Assembly: GCA_022225965.2 (NCBI GenBank)
Contig: JAKJXP020000028.1
Coordinates: forward strand, 248,001 to 312,000
Source: Diatrype stigma
Taxonomy: Eukaryota; Ascomycota; Sordariomycetes; Xylariales; Diatrypaceae
Length of the DNA stretch: 64,000 nt
Reading direction: 5' to 3'
Shown: positions 35,053-47,280 of the stretch, piece after piece
How the letters are laid out: each line of letters opens with the position of its first letter
Position numbering within the stretch: the stretch's first letter is position 1
Notes under the pieces: model-generated
The model's input: only the letters and a program-made list of their open reading frames with translations
Database searches by the model: none
Told to the model about the DNA's origin: nothing
Program-made: the position numbers and the translations under genes

Positions 35053-38000
35053 CGTATCGTGTGGTTTCGGCTGCTGAGAGGGCACGCCCAAGCAGTCTAG
35101 AAGCGTGCATGCATTGCTGTGCTATCTCGTATAATAATTTTGGATGGATCGATGCTGGTTGGGATGCTGCTTGAGAAAGGGGGTGATCATGGATAGGCCC
35201 TGACACTTGGAGTCTTGGAGTCTTGGAGTTGACAGGGTGGGAAACATATAACGAGGGTTTGGTTTGGCAGAAGCGGCCGAGAGGAAGCAGAAGTAAGTAG
35301 GTTATAGGTAGATTCCATTAGGCATGCAGATAGGCGTGAGAAAAAGGGTGGGTGGGTTCTCATCTGGGTCTAGGAGGAAAACCTGGGGTTAGCAAGGATG
35401 CTAATTCTTTACCTACAGTATGGTTCGCCCTTGCACGCCTACGCCTGATTGCCTACTATAGTAATTGCGTGGTGAGAGGGAGCTACAGTAGTGACAGTAG
35501 TGACAGTAGCTACAGTAGCCACTAGTACAGTAGCCGTAGCTACCTGAATGTCGCCCCTCCCTCTCCTGCTCGTCATACTGCTTGCTATAGTACACCGTAC
35601 TACAGCACACTACATGATACCCCAGCGCCCGAGGAGGCGCCTGCTTCGTACCACTTTGTAGTCCACGTATAGGCGATTTAGGGCTACTCTGTCGGGGTAA
35701 TACTATGTGAGAAGCGTGCGCGTAGCGTAGTTGGCAGGAGAGAGGGAGTCGCCCAAGGGCGCAGATGATCCTGGAATTCTTAGCTCATGGCCCGGGGTGC
35801 CGGGGGTACGGGGGTACGGGGGTACGGGGGCCGAGTAGTCTATTGTGTGTGTGAGTGTGGCAGTGTGCTATAGTAATAAATGGGAGGAGTAAGGGCAATC
35901 TTACCGGCCAGGTGCCGGCATAGTCAGATTCCTCCCTACATACATAGTCCCGACCGACCTACCTAGTTGATGCAACCTCGTCTTATTTTTTTTGGCCTTT
36001 TGGCCTTTTGGTTGGTCTGGGGTGGAGCCTCGTAACGACGGGACTACGTAGTAACCGACTGTGTCAGACAGATCATGTACGATTGAGCCATCTCACCATC
36101 TCACCATCTCACGGCATCTTCTTGCTTGTCACTCGTTGCAGCAGCAGTTCGATGCGATCTTGGGCCTACCGAGTCCCGACATCTTTTCCCGCTGCTTGCT
36201 CAGCCCCGGGACTTCCAGCCAGGAACAGCTGCGGCGGTTCAATGTTCTGGCTGCGAATACATGACTGCGACTACAATGCACAATGCCGAGAGGTGACATC
36301 ATGTGCCATCACCCACGTGTGCATGGCAATTGAATGTCACGGAGCGGACGAGACTGTGGACCCCGCCGGAGTTGGGCATCTGCCCTATATGCCGATCAAT
36401 TTGTGCCCAAGATCTCACTAGGAGACGTCAAATGTCATACAGGTGAAGGTGAAGATCAGTTGAATAGTTAATTGCTGCACGGCCGAGAGAGCTATCAGTG
36501 CGTAGCACTGCGTGGAACAGAGTTTTCTGGGTGTTGTCGATGATGCACTGAAAGATGCTAGCTGGGTGCCGTAGTTCGGCGCGGTCTGCAGTCTAGGCCC
36601 AGGGTGTGCCAAGAACTTGTTGATAAAGTCCCAGGCATAGCAGGGCACATCCTGGATCACCAGACAGCCCAGTGGACCGCCCAGTGGGTATCTCAAAGTT
36701 TAAAATAAAATATCGCACCTGTGATTTTAGACTCTTCACTTAGCCCGGCGATCCGAGTCCCCGGTTGGTTACCAGCTGTTGAACGTTGCCCCACCACACG
36801 TACGCTCTACCGTCCAATTACTACCTTTACCTCGGGTATTGTACATACACACATACACACATACACACTTACACACTTACACACCAGACGAACCGGCGAC
36901 GAACCTAAACAATGAGAAGATCTTAGAAGAACGATCCAAGTGCGCTATAGTTACCGTGTCCCTCCCAATCCACCCTACCCGGGCGTCCCCGCTATCGGTG
37001 TTAGTTTGTTAGTTTCCACCTGGTTGGGTTGGGCTGCAACTTGCGATTGCGACTCGCGACTTGCGTGCGACTTAGGGGAGCTTGCTGATTCTCGTCTTAC
37101 TCAGTATAACGCCGCATCCCTTCCCTTGACCGACCTCAGTTCCGTGTGTTGTGCTGCGAGTCATGCAACGTAAGCCGCCAGTCAAGTCAGTCAGCCCAGC
37201 CAGCCAGCCAATGTGGGAATTCGGGTGCCTGGCCTGCGTGTCCCGCCTCCCCTTTCCGCATGTCCCGCCATCTTCCTCGCTGGAATCGAGCCCGCTCTTT
37301 ACGCGGGACATGCAGATTGCTGACAGACCACTATACGGATGTGACGTGGAGGGAAGGACCTCGCTGCCAATCGATGCTTGGCCGCCCAGGTCTCAGGTGA
37401 TACGGATGTGGTATTACCTCCTAAATAGATCCTTAATTGTAAAGATTCCCGTTGCTTGTTGCCCCTTTCAACCTTTCTAACTCCTTTTGTTCCTGTGTTC
37501 TGGTATGGTGATACAAGCAAACCGCCTGGGTCTGGATTCCCGATCAGCATCCGTCGAGCACCTGATGACGCCCGGGCATTTTATTCGAACGCCGTAGAGC
37601 ATATGGTATTAGAACAACACCCATAATGCAAATCTATATATTATAAGAAGCCCGTTGTTCGCCGCGTAATGAACTGCCCGATAAGATACAACACTTACGG
37701 CGAACGCCACAGCCTTCGGTGAAAGAAGAGAGAAAGCCAGCCATCGTAAGCAAGGCTTGTTTCATAGCCCCCAAGATATTGCCACTGGGATTTCCAATAG
37801 CCTTACGATATCGATGGTGACAGATTTCAGTCCTACCAATTTGCAGCATTGCGGCAAAATATCAACTAACAGTGTCCGGCCAGGCTAGAGCTCGCCACCC
37901 CTGATTGCCTTTGGTGCCCAACCAGGGGCACAATAAAAAGCAGATGAAAGAAGGGGAAAGGCTTATCTTCTCGAAGGCGTCGCCAGCTAGTTACCGGTAC

Positions 38001-39370
38001 GACGTTATTAGTCTAGGTGGGTAACTAGTCACACGACGCTGGAAAAGGCAAGACCACGAACAGGTTACGTAAAATGGACAAGAGGAGTAATCCAGGGTTC
38101 GTACAACGAAACGCGGTGGATAGCATGGTCACCCTCGGCGCATCGAGCCTGGCCGATTTGGCAAGCCGTCAAGAAGCAAGCGGGCGCTATCGTGAGTTAC
38201 GGCGCACGCGGTGGCTACCTGCCTACTTGATTGCGACTCGATGCAGTGTTACCTCCCACCCTGCCACCCACCCACCCCCCTATGACTTTACCCGCCGCGC
38301 ACGTGGCGTCTCAGATGGTTGGTGGTGCCGATGTCAGGCTTTCCTCGCCCCGGCTTGAAGGATTCTAGAAAGGTTGGGGGTCCGAGTCAGATTTTGGGGC
38401 TAGGTCCCTAGGGTGACCGATGTCTCTCATCCGGACTTTGAAGAGACAGTGTCTCAGCCTTACGTGTGTAGCTATATAACGCAGAAAGTGTGTAGGGCTA
38501 TTGGCGAATGTGCAATATATATATGCCGACTGGCTGACTGATTGGCGTTCTGACCAAGATATATTTGGAAACTCTGGCGCTGTGTAAGTAAGTAGTGGGC
38601 AGCATGCCTTTGAAAAACCACAGCGCTATACGTAGATGAGACGATGAGCTAGAGATTCAGAATTTGGCACTACCCCCCTAAAGGATGCAATGTAATGACT
38701 AACAAATAGGGTTATGCACCTGGCTAACCACATAGGTATATTCGATTTGATGGAAGTTTTACGAAGTAATATGCTTTTACTACATTCTACGTGCTTGGTT
38801 CATATATTGGTTTCAGCAACACCTCATACTCTGTACCTGAATAAGAACTGCAACAATATGTTGATATATCAATTTATTCACCATGAAGGCTCACGTAGGT
38901 TCTTCAAGAACCTGAGGCTAGCCGGGCGTTTTTTCTAGACAGGATTTTGAATTACTTAATTTTCCTAGTCTCACTTCTGAAACTGGCTTTGTAGTCACGG
39001 ACCATTTAAGTTGACAATTCAGTTATACTTAATCTTAAACCTTTATGTAAAGCCATATCACACTATGAGATGCTGAAGGCCATGTAGTACTTCATGTTAT
39101 AATCTTTTCTTTGTATGAGCCCCTTTTCATCGAAACCGCGACCTATCATAGCAAGATACTTCGTACCTTACAAGCACAGATTTGATTTGCGGTCAGTTCA
39201 AACAGGAATTTAATATTAGCCATTACGACTCGTCTTAATATACGGTATTATACACAAAGTCCGTTACTTTCATTCATTTCACCTGCCTTCTTTTACCATC
39301 ATTAGGTACTTTCCCAAAACACGTCGCCCGACAAGACAAGAATGAAGGACGACGATGGCTGCTTGATGAA
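35053..39370. other. 4.3-kb intergenic region, no gene seen
   Basis: Simple sequence dominates locally: CAGTAG/TGACAGTAG units near 35485-35545, GGGGTAC units near 35803-35830 and CACATACA units near 36845-36885. The longest frames (36008-36421 plus, 36418-36696 minus, 38074-38358 plus) show no domains, signal peptides or splice structure and are not called. Confidence 0.45.
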
Positions 39371-42300
39371 CTAAGCCAGCGCCGCGCTCAGCGGCAGGTT
39401 CCGGCTACTGGGCCCGACGTAGACCGCCTTGGGGTGCGCGGACACGACCCAGTCCTGCGCGGCCGTATCCCAGACGCTCAGGTCGCGGCGGGTCAGCGTC
39501 GCGCGGAAGACGACGGTCTGGCCGGGCGCGACGGCCGGCAGGCGGTCGAAGCCGCGCAGCACGCGGGGCGGGTCGTCGGGCCCGCCCAGCGCCACGTACA
39601 GCTGCGGGACCTCGTCGCCCGCCCGCCCGCCCGTGTTCGTCACCCGCGCCGTCACCTCGTACAGCGCGTCGAACAGGCCCGCGTTGCCGCCCGGCGCGTC
39701 GGCCGCCCCGGGGCCCGCGGCCGGCCGCGGCTGCGGCGCCGAAGAGCCCGCGTTCGGCGGCAGGAAGTCCTCCGCGCTGCCGCCGTAGTGCGGGTCGGCC
39801 GACGCCGCCTTCGGGTCCGTCGTGTTGAGGTACGGGTAAATGTAGGTGTAAATGCGGCGGATCGCGGCGTCATCGCTACCGCTACCGCTGCCGTCGGGAA
39901 ACAGGTAGTCCTCGTAGTCGCGGGAGATGGTGCCGAAGGTGGGCGCCGGCTCGGTCGTCTCGTTGGCCGCCGTGGTGGGCGCGTAGGGCGGCGCGGTCAG
40001 CTTCTCGACGCGCAGGTCCGAGTACGCGAACGTGGTGTAGCTGAGGCCGAAGCCGAACTCGAAGACGGGCGTGACGTTGCGCGCGTCCAGCTGCCGGTAG
40101 TCGACGAAGACGCCCTCGGAGAAGTCCTGCTGCGGCGCGCCGTTGCCGTTGTTCGGCTCGTAGAGCACGTCGGCGCCGTAGTCCTCGCGCGTTCGGGCCC
40201 ACGTGAAGGGCGTGCGGCCTGCGGGGTTGACGCGGCCTGTCCCAGAAGGAAAAGAAGAAAAGGGGTATTTGTTAGTAAATATTTTATGCATACCGCGTTG
40301 TGACGCATAACAATCGTGACTAAAGTAGAGCCCGATCGGGTTCAGAGATACAAGTAGGTAGCCTTGAAGACCGAGATATTTCAATGATAGATATCTTTAC
40401 TCACCATAGAGAACATCGACGATCGAGTTACCGCTCTCCTGCCCGGGCTCGCCGGCCCACAGGATGGCCGTGACGTTCGGGGAATCGTACCAGTCCGTCA
40501 CCAGCGTTGGGCCGACGCTGTGGATCACGACGATGGTGTTGTTGCACAGCGCGGATACGTTCTTGATCAGCTCGTCGCCGCTGCCCCATAGCGTCAGGTT
40601 CTGCCGGTCGCCCTCGTTGCCGTCGACGCTGATGTACCCCTCGCCCGAGTTCGCGTTGACGAACACGAGCGCCGTGGCGTCCTGCTGCGAGACGAGCGTC
40701 TCGATCTGGCTCGTGGCGTAGTTGTCCAGTATGGCCTCGATGCGCGTGTGGTCCGGGATGGCCTGCGCGTTGAGCGCATCGATCGGCGTCACGAGGTACG
40801 GGAACTCGGCCGTCCCCGACCCCCAGCTCATGGCTAGCGTGCCGTTGTTGCAGCCCCGGTCCGAGCAGCCGTTGGGCCCGTACGGGTTCGGGCCGGCGTC
40901 TTCGCCGATCACCGCTAGGAACTTGGGCTTCTGGAGGGGCAGAGCCCCGCTGTTCTTCAGGAGGACCGTCGACTTGGCGCCCACCTCGCGGATGAGCTTG
41001 CCATGCTCCTGTTGGACGTCCACGTGCCAGTTGACCTGTTCAAACCCGTCCTGTGCGTAGTAGTAGCGGTAGTTGAAGGTGTCCTTGGTCCACGAGTTCA
41101 TGTTGATCGGGGGTTCGTCGAGCGTCAGTCCGACTTTGAAGTAGGCGGCCATGATTCGCATCGCCATATCGTCGACGCGGTACTGTGGTACAGTGCCGTT
41201 CAGGACAGCTAGCGTCAGGTTGGTGCCCCAGAAGGAAAGCCCTGTATTGAACTCTGTGTCCCCAGGCATCGTCATGTCGAGCCCGGCCAAGGCGCTTTTC
41301 GTTACGGTTTGTAATTAGCAATAATCCTACGCTATGGGACAGTTCTAGTCGTATACGCTCTTCGGAATAATATCTTACCTGCTTACGCCGCTGTGCTGTG
41401 CCTGCCAATCGCTCATGACGAAGCCTTGGAACCCCAGTTCGCCCTTCAGTAGGCCGTTGAGGGTCTTAGAGTTTTGGCATCCATAGGAGTTGTTAACTTG
41501 CTGGTAGGAACACATCACCGAACCCACACCGGCTCGGACAGCATCGGCGAAGGGCCAAAGATAGAGCTCATGCATGGCCCTGTCATCGATGTTGGACGAA
41601 ACAGTCTCGGTGATGTTATAACCATAGCCATTTGCCTCACCCACTTGGCGGAAATGTTCTAGAGGAACCCCAGAGTTAATGTAAATTTACCCACAGAGTA
41701 AGACATAGGGTTGCAGCGTACCTTGCTCGTTCCCGATGTAATGCTTTGCGCAGGCGATCACTCCCGCATCTTGGATTCCCTTGACGGTCTCGGCCATGGC
41801 AACGCCGGTGAGATAGGGGTCAGGGGAGAAGCCCTCCCAGTTACGACCCCCTTCCGGCGCGCGACCAATAGGGCCTGCAACAGGACCCAGAAGGACCTGT
41901 AGAGCCTATTGTTAGCAAGTCCTGGTCCCAAATGAAGGCCTCTGGACTTTACTTACTGAAACACCCTTCCCTTTGTGCTCAGCCCCCATAGCTTGGCCTC
42001 GTTGATACATCAAGGACCTGTCAAACGAGGCAGCCACTGTCTGGCCACTGCTAAAGGCCGAGGAATAATCCCCAAACCGGATTCCGAGAGGCGAATCCTG
42101 CACTATAGCCACCACAGTTAGGGACATTCGTAATTTCCAGGAGGCTAGGAAGGATCCACTCACTGCACAAGCTGCGAAGGCCGAGACGAGGCACTGAACC
42201 GACTTGACCAACACATGATTCACTTTGCCAGCTACACCCAACGAGTCAGTCTTTCGAGCGTTAATGATGTTCGTCTCAGGAATCTGGAGCATACCCAACG

Positions 42301-42721
42301 CCCGTCGTTATGTTGACTTTCTCTAATAGCGTGAGCTGGGAGACGAAGTCTTTCGCCTTAGCGTAGGACTCTTCCCACCCGAGGGCCTTGGGATTCATCC
42401 ATGGCGAAGGATAGTGAGGGGGTGAAAACGCGAGATCATCCCGCTTCTCGACCTTCCAACTGTTAGTATCGATGAGCCTTATGGTATATGTACTAATACA
42501 CGGGATCTTTTCACAGTCGCGAAGATGTTGTGACAATCTATACTTGGAGCCCCTTATATAGCCTATGCGCCAGCCAGCCAAAGTGGCATTAGGCGTTTCA
42601 GGGGTCAAGGTGGGAAGTATAATGTTTGTAAGAGACTCACATATCCACTCGCCTGAGGTTGTATCCCAGCAGCAGAAGCGCATGCTGCCGCGGAAAGGGC
42701 GACGAGGGCAGTAACACGCAT
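39371..42721 (-). CDS. Secreted GH3 beta-glucosidase
   Basis: Hydrolyses terminal beta-glucosides such as cellobiose. Eight exons on the minus strand: 42721-42641, 42452-42295, 42231-42164, 42102-41957, 41896-41722, 41658-41379, 41294-40405 and 40236-39371, keeping frame to give 887 aa. Signal peptide [17 protein letters not shown]. The (beta/alpha)8 domain has [36 protein letters not shown] and the nucleophile Asp (about 293) in [10 protein letters not shown]. The alpha/beta sandwich has the acid/base Glu (about 521) in [16 protein letters not shown] fibronectin III-like domain ends the protein. All catalytic features are intact. Two acceptors (exon 2 and exon 7) are AAG, unusual but the only ones that keep frame, so the exon 2 start is the least certain. 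Exon 8 is very GC-rich, with long antisense shadow frames. Confidence 0.93.
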
Positions 42722-43867
42722 CGTCTAGGGTGTGATCCGGCCTAGTTGTTTCTATCCAAGCTAGTTATCGGAGTCAAGACCCGTAAGCGCAACTTGTCAC
42801 GGTGCCACCACAGAGCTGCGGTGATGCAAGTCACAGGTAAAGAATGACCGGAGGGGAACAGGCTTAACAGAAAAGAAGTGCAGGAAAGGAGCGGCCCGTG
42901 GGCTCCTTTTATTGATGTCGTAATTTGTTTACCACGCGTGGGACCTGCCAAGAATGCAGATCAATTAATCAATGGAACTGGGGTTATGAGCCTCGCACCC
43001 TCGCACCCTCGCTCGTATGGTGGTCATTCGTTGACTTGTACATGTAGCCAAGGGTAAGATATGCAGGCAAGGCAACGTAGCAGGGTTCTCCGCTACGCCA
43101 TCTCCGCATTTCTCCAAGATGACAACCTTGGAATTTTATGAGAGGCATCTTCTTCGGCCTAGAGTTAGTATGGTGGTGGCACGTTTTAACACCGTGGTTG
43201 ATTGCATAAGAGCGCCAGCCAGCGGGTAAGAAAGTTACGGAGACAGACGGAGACGTATTTAACTCCCGTCCTCAGTGAACTTAATACGTCTGGGTCCAAC
43301 TGTGGTGTCTCTCAGAGGTGCCCATGGTTCAGCCTTTGGGATTGAATAAAGCTTACACTGGTTGATTACATCTCCGTGACCTATTGATGCAAATCCGGAC
43401 GACTCGGGCTCTCGGATGCATGGCAAGGCAGTTAGTTATGTAGGATCAGCTCGTGATCTATCTCATCTCGCTCGCCGTTAACCTTCCCAGATGCCATGCC
43501 AATGATCATCCCCGCCAAAGAACCCACGCAGCTAGCGCCAACTCGCCTCAAGTTAGGGCTAGCTGATGGCTCCATCGGGGCCGTTGGAAAGCGCGGGGCA
43601 AAGTTTGCATAGACACGTATTGAAAAATCTGGAAAATCTGGAAAATAAACCATGGATAAGTTAACCGTTCGGAACGGTAGGTTGATAGAGACAATGGAAG
43701 CGTGATGTTGGCTCGTACTGTAGTAACATGTTTGACAGGAGAATAACGCCCGCACACCCGCACACCCGCACACCCGCGGTCGGGGAAACTCAATCGGGTG
43801 GGTCTCTCATAGGTGGTGGATAGGTACATACTACATGTATGTAGGTACCGTAGTAGGATCTGCAGCG

Positions 43868-44640
43868 ACTGGTTAACTGTTAATTGACAGCCAATTGACA
43901 GTTAGCCGGCTTTAAACGTTTGGAATTTTCCAACAAATGAACGTCTGTTGGAACCGCTAAACGTTTAAAAAAAGTCAAGCGTTGAAAAAAGTTTAAACGT
44001 TGAAAACTCGGGCAGGCAGCACCAAAATACATACAGCTTGTACTGCTTTTGCTAGTACCAAGCTGTACCTCCAATGCACCACTTATTTCCGATGCATTAT
44101 TTAATTTATTACTTAAGCATTGCACTACGTAGGAATCGAACGGTCACAATTGGATGTACGCAAATGGAATGAATTGTTTGTTTATATTCTAGGCGTTAAG
44201 CGCCTGGACCACTTAGGTCTATCTGTATGTATACTATTTATAATGGTAATTATACAGTTATATGGATATATAAATGAAGCCATCGCGACTTCCTTTTGTT
44301 GCAGCTGTATGGGTGCAGCTGTATGGGTGCAGCTGTATGGGTGCAGCTGTAGCTGTAGGTATGGGTGCAGCTGTATGGGTGCGGGTGCTGCTGTATGGGT
44401 GCTGCTGTATGGGTGCTGCTGTCGCTATAGGTATGGGTGCTGCCCAGGTGCTGTATGGGTGGCAGCAGGTACCTAGGTAGGTAAGTGACTTGTAATACGC
44501 ATACAATTTGTATGGCTAGTGGAAGTACCCCTTCTTTTAAACGTTGGAAAATTCCCAAGCGTTGAAAAGTTTCCAGCGTTGAAAATCGGCAAGCAGTTGA
44601 ACAACAGTTATTAGATTTCCAACCGTTTAGTGGATCCTGC
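43868..44640. repeat. Possible degenerate transposon with AACGTT/AGCGTTGAAAA motif clusters
   Basis: The two ends share motifs in opposite orientation: GGAATTTTCCAAC at 43922-43934 and its complement GTTGGAAAATTCC at 44543-44555; TAACTGTT near the left end and AACAGTTA near the right. Each end has several copies of (A/G)CGTTGAAAA or AAACGTT. This fits subterminal repeats of a small DNA transposon flanking a minisatellite core. No clean target duplication could be found, so boundaries are approximate. Confidence 0.35.
44301..44465. repeat. Minisatellite, 14-bp unit GCAGCTGTATGGGT
   Basis: At least three exact head-to-tail copies from 44301, followed by variant copies with GCTGCTGTATGGGT and GGTATGGGT units, to about 44465. 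Open frames across it are repeat artefacts. Confidence 0.9.
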
Positions 44641-45700
44641 AGAATCCGCTAAGGTACTAAGGTACCTAGTTAATTCTTGGAAGTTGGAGGCGTTGGAGAC
44701 TTGGAGACTTGGAGTTAAACCAATTTATAACAAACTTTATGCAAGGGGGTACGAAGTATAGACGGGTCTTTGGACATATAAGATACAACTTACCTAGGTA
44801 GGTCTTGATCCTTATTTTGTACTACATATTCTCCGGTGGAAAGAGGATGTCTAAGACTCAAGTATGTTCTAAGGAGCGGCAGGTAGTTATATCCATCTCA
44901 ATTGTTCAAACTTCGGACCCGGCGTTCAGCCCGAACGAAGCGCGGGGGATGTGCAGATCTAAATTTTAGCTGTCAACGGTAATGAAAGTGCCGCTCAATA
45001 ACCAAGAACAATCACAACCCAAGCTTCCCGGCTTTCCATCGCTTGCGCTTCCTACAAGTTCTCACTCCTGTAAGTTCCTGTGAGGTAGGTATTGTTTCCT
45101 GCCAGTTCTACGAACGCCTACATACAGTAGAGTAAGTACTTAGGAGGTAGGTCAGATGATGGTGCCACTGTGCCAGCCACCAAGCATTCATCCATGACTA
45201 GATTCAATCTACCCCGGACTATTTCGGTACTAGGCGCGACTCCGCATTCTTGATCGGCCCTTTTCCCCAAGCCCCCGGGCTCGATCCTCTACTAAGAAGT
45301 ATTTACCTACGTAACGTTGGTTCCTACAGGATTATCTGTAGACGGACATTCCTGAGCTTGCAGCGGTTGTTCATCGGTCTCTTTCTTGGCTTTTCAGAAC
45401 ACGATCGAAGTCACGAGGAGGAAATACACATTCCTAAGCACTCGAACAAACATGTGGATCAGCCGCCACTGACTGCATTGATAACGACCGTCATACGACG
45501 TGTCAATTGCTCAACAGCGTCATCGCCTAGTCGAAGTACTAAGAGCCCAGAGGATTGACGCTATCAGACCCCCGTCAGTAGCACGGGTGTTTTCGCTTCT
45601 AACTACATCGTTCATGAGGAGACGCGAGTGTCGCAGCTCCGAGGCGACCGGTTGTAGATTGAATCTGGGGCGTCGACCAAGATGAGTTGATATATTCTCT

Positions 45701-45982
45701 CTATGGTGCCAGTCGGGCGTTCAATTCCCTGATACGCTCGTATGCTGCGCATAGATGATTCCCAGTTGACTCACGATCTCGGAAATGCAGAAGCATCGCA
45801 GCATAGCTAGGTCCAGACAAAGCTACGGAGTAACAGTTATGATTATTGTTGACTATGGGCGAATCTTCATACGTTCCCTTCGACAAGAGGGGCTCAACCC
45901 TACTGGGAAGTGTACAGTCTAACTATATAGCATCAAATGTGACGGAAGACGAGCCAAAATCAGCGTAGAAGCAAGAGTCCAT
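45701..45982 (-). pseudogene. Decayed reading frame with in-frame stop
   Basis: From the ATG at 45982 the frame reads MDSCFYADFGSSS, hits TAG at 45923-45925, then continues in the same frame through a protein-like stretch (VALSGPSYAAMLLHFRDRES...CAAYERIRELNARL) to a stop at 45701. Composition after the TAG looks like real protein. No splice sites remove the stop convincingly. It may be a remnant of an accessory gene. No family was recognised. Confidence 0.3.
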
Positions 45983-46573
45983 GGCAATTCCCCATTTGGC
46001 TTCGTTTCTCATTGCTTCTTCCCCTTTGGACGGCTCCAGCTTTCCCGAAGCTCCTGCTTCACCTCACGAAGCACTGGTTCGACAAACGTAGGCTTCCTGA
46101 TTTTCCCAGTGCGCGTCACTGATTCCACAGCAGCCTCAAAGCTGTCTGGTAGTGTGTAGTCTCCACGCCATTCCGCGGCGTGTTCGTGGTTGATTTAAAC
46201 CTTTTCAGATCTGATGGCCGACGGAAGTCGACATGATGCAAGTTGAATAAGACATCGGGTAGTCTTAAGCCTACGGTTAAACCATCAGCCGTCGTTGTTT
46301 TGGCAATGTCTGTGTTCGCCGGTTCTAGTTCTTGGGCCTCAGCAGCAGCCAGATTTGAGTTCAGTTTTGTACGGATTTTCCAAGCAGCATCCCAGGTGTG
46401 TATTTGGGATTGTTCTGATAGCTCATTATCCTGATGAGATACTTCTTCACTCTTGTCATCGGCCAGATCAGAGAAGCTAGGGGATATAGACTCGAACCTC
46501 TGTATTGTAAGAGCTACTATGCTAGGACTGTCGGAGACTGGCGAGTCGGTTGCCTGCCGAAGTATACTGGATG

Positions 46574-47169
46574 CAGGGTGTCACGCAACGCAACCTGTGC
46601 AACGCGATTGCCACCAATTGGTTGCCACCAGCATCTGCAACCCATCCATTCGGGATTTTTCTGAATTGCGCAACCTGCAACGCAACCCACGATACCTTCC
46701 CCTGGTTGCGCAACTGGTTGCACGTTGCAGTGGCTGGTGATTGTGGCTAGTATATACCGCCACAACAAGGATTATAGGGGCTACCAGGTACCTAGTAGGG
46801 GTCAAAGTGGAGGCTAAAGGGGAGGGGGAGGGGGGGGGGGGGTTGCCAGGAAGGGGGTGCCAGGTATGGGTTGGAACCTTCCATTAAGCAGCCTTCCATT
46901 AAGCAGCCTTCCATTAAGCAGCCTTCCATTAGGCAGGGCTGCTAATAATGTGCTTCGGATACGCCAGATAAACGCCCAAAATCCGTTTTACGACCTTTGT
47001 ATATGCCCTCACTTTAACCCGATTTGGGTACTGCAACCAATGCAACGCCACTGCAATTTGGTTGCAGTTGCGCAACGGCAATCCACCAAATCCAAGGGGC
47101 TGGTTGCAGTTACTGCAATCCATCCACCAGAGGTCCTGGTTGTAGTGGATTGCGTTGCGTGACACCCTG
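46574..47169. mobile_element. Complete non-autonomous hAT-type element (MITE), 596 bp
   Basis: Perfect 20-bp terminal inverted repeats (CAGGGTGTCACGCAACGCAA and its complement) flanked by a perfect 8-bp direct duplication ACTGGATG (46566-46573 and 47170-47177). An 8-bp duplication plus a CAGGG terminus is diagnostic of the hAT superfamily. The left half is rich in GCAAC/CAACC words and the right half in GGTTGC, as expected of transposase-binding subterminal repeats. No coding capacity: 596 bp, no transposase motif. The core has a 13-G run (46830-46842) and a 15-bp x 4 minisatellite. Confidence 0.95.
46877..46936. repeat. 15-bp x 4 minisatellite (CCTTCCATTAAGCAG) inside the MITE
   Basis: Four head-to-tail copies. 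The fourth differs by one base (AGGCAG for AAGCAG). Copy number could vary between MITE copies and date them. Confidence 0.95.
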
Positions 47170-47280
47170 ACTGGATGAACTGTGTGGAAGTCCAAAATCG
47201 GATTCTGATGTATTGGTCACTTCTTCTACTTGATCCCAAGGCTCTGGTGAATATTTCCTCTTATGATTATGTTGGTTCAT

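Larger units (their letters stand above)
42722..45700. other. Gene-free start of the repeat-rich island
   Basis: The GH3 promoter region, then repeats described separately. Short frames at 43432-43829 (minus) and 45250-45558 (plus) have no domain or splice support. CACACCCG units occur near 43750-43778. Confidence 0.45.
46009..47280 (-). pseudogene. Unknown gene disrupted by a hAT-type MITE and a frameshift
   Basis: Minus strand. The ATG at 47280 (alternative 47295) opens a frame MNQHNHKRKYSPEPWDQVEE... reaching ...LPHSSSS at 47170, where the MITE (46574-47169) interrupts it. The frame now stops 19 codons inside the element. Beyond the element the same frame resumes exactly from the target-site copy (ILRQATDSPVSD...) and stays open for about 125 codons to near 46190. 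There a one-base shift is needed to reach the protein-like C-terminus (DYTLPDSFEAA...VKQELRESWSRPKGKKQ) ending at 46009. Joined, the ancestral product would be roughly 220 aa, acidic then basic, without a domain I recognise. The precise phase match across the insertion is strong evidence that this was one coding sequence. Confidence 0.7.

Noticed and set aside
36008..36421. 137-aa plus-strand frame
   Set aside because: No domain, no signal peptide, no splice continuation, and a composition like random DNA.
39434..40303. 289-aa plus-strand open frame
   Set aside because: Antisense of the GC-rich last exon of the GH3 gene. Its Arg/Val-rich composition is typical of a shadow frame and the sense strand has clear domain homology.
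44250..44558. Thr/His/Tyr-rich 102-aa frame
   Set aside because: Translation of the 14-bp minisatellite.
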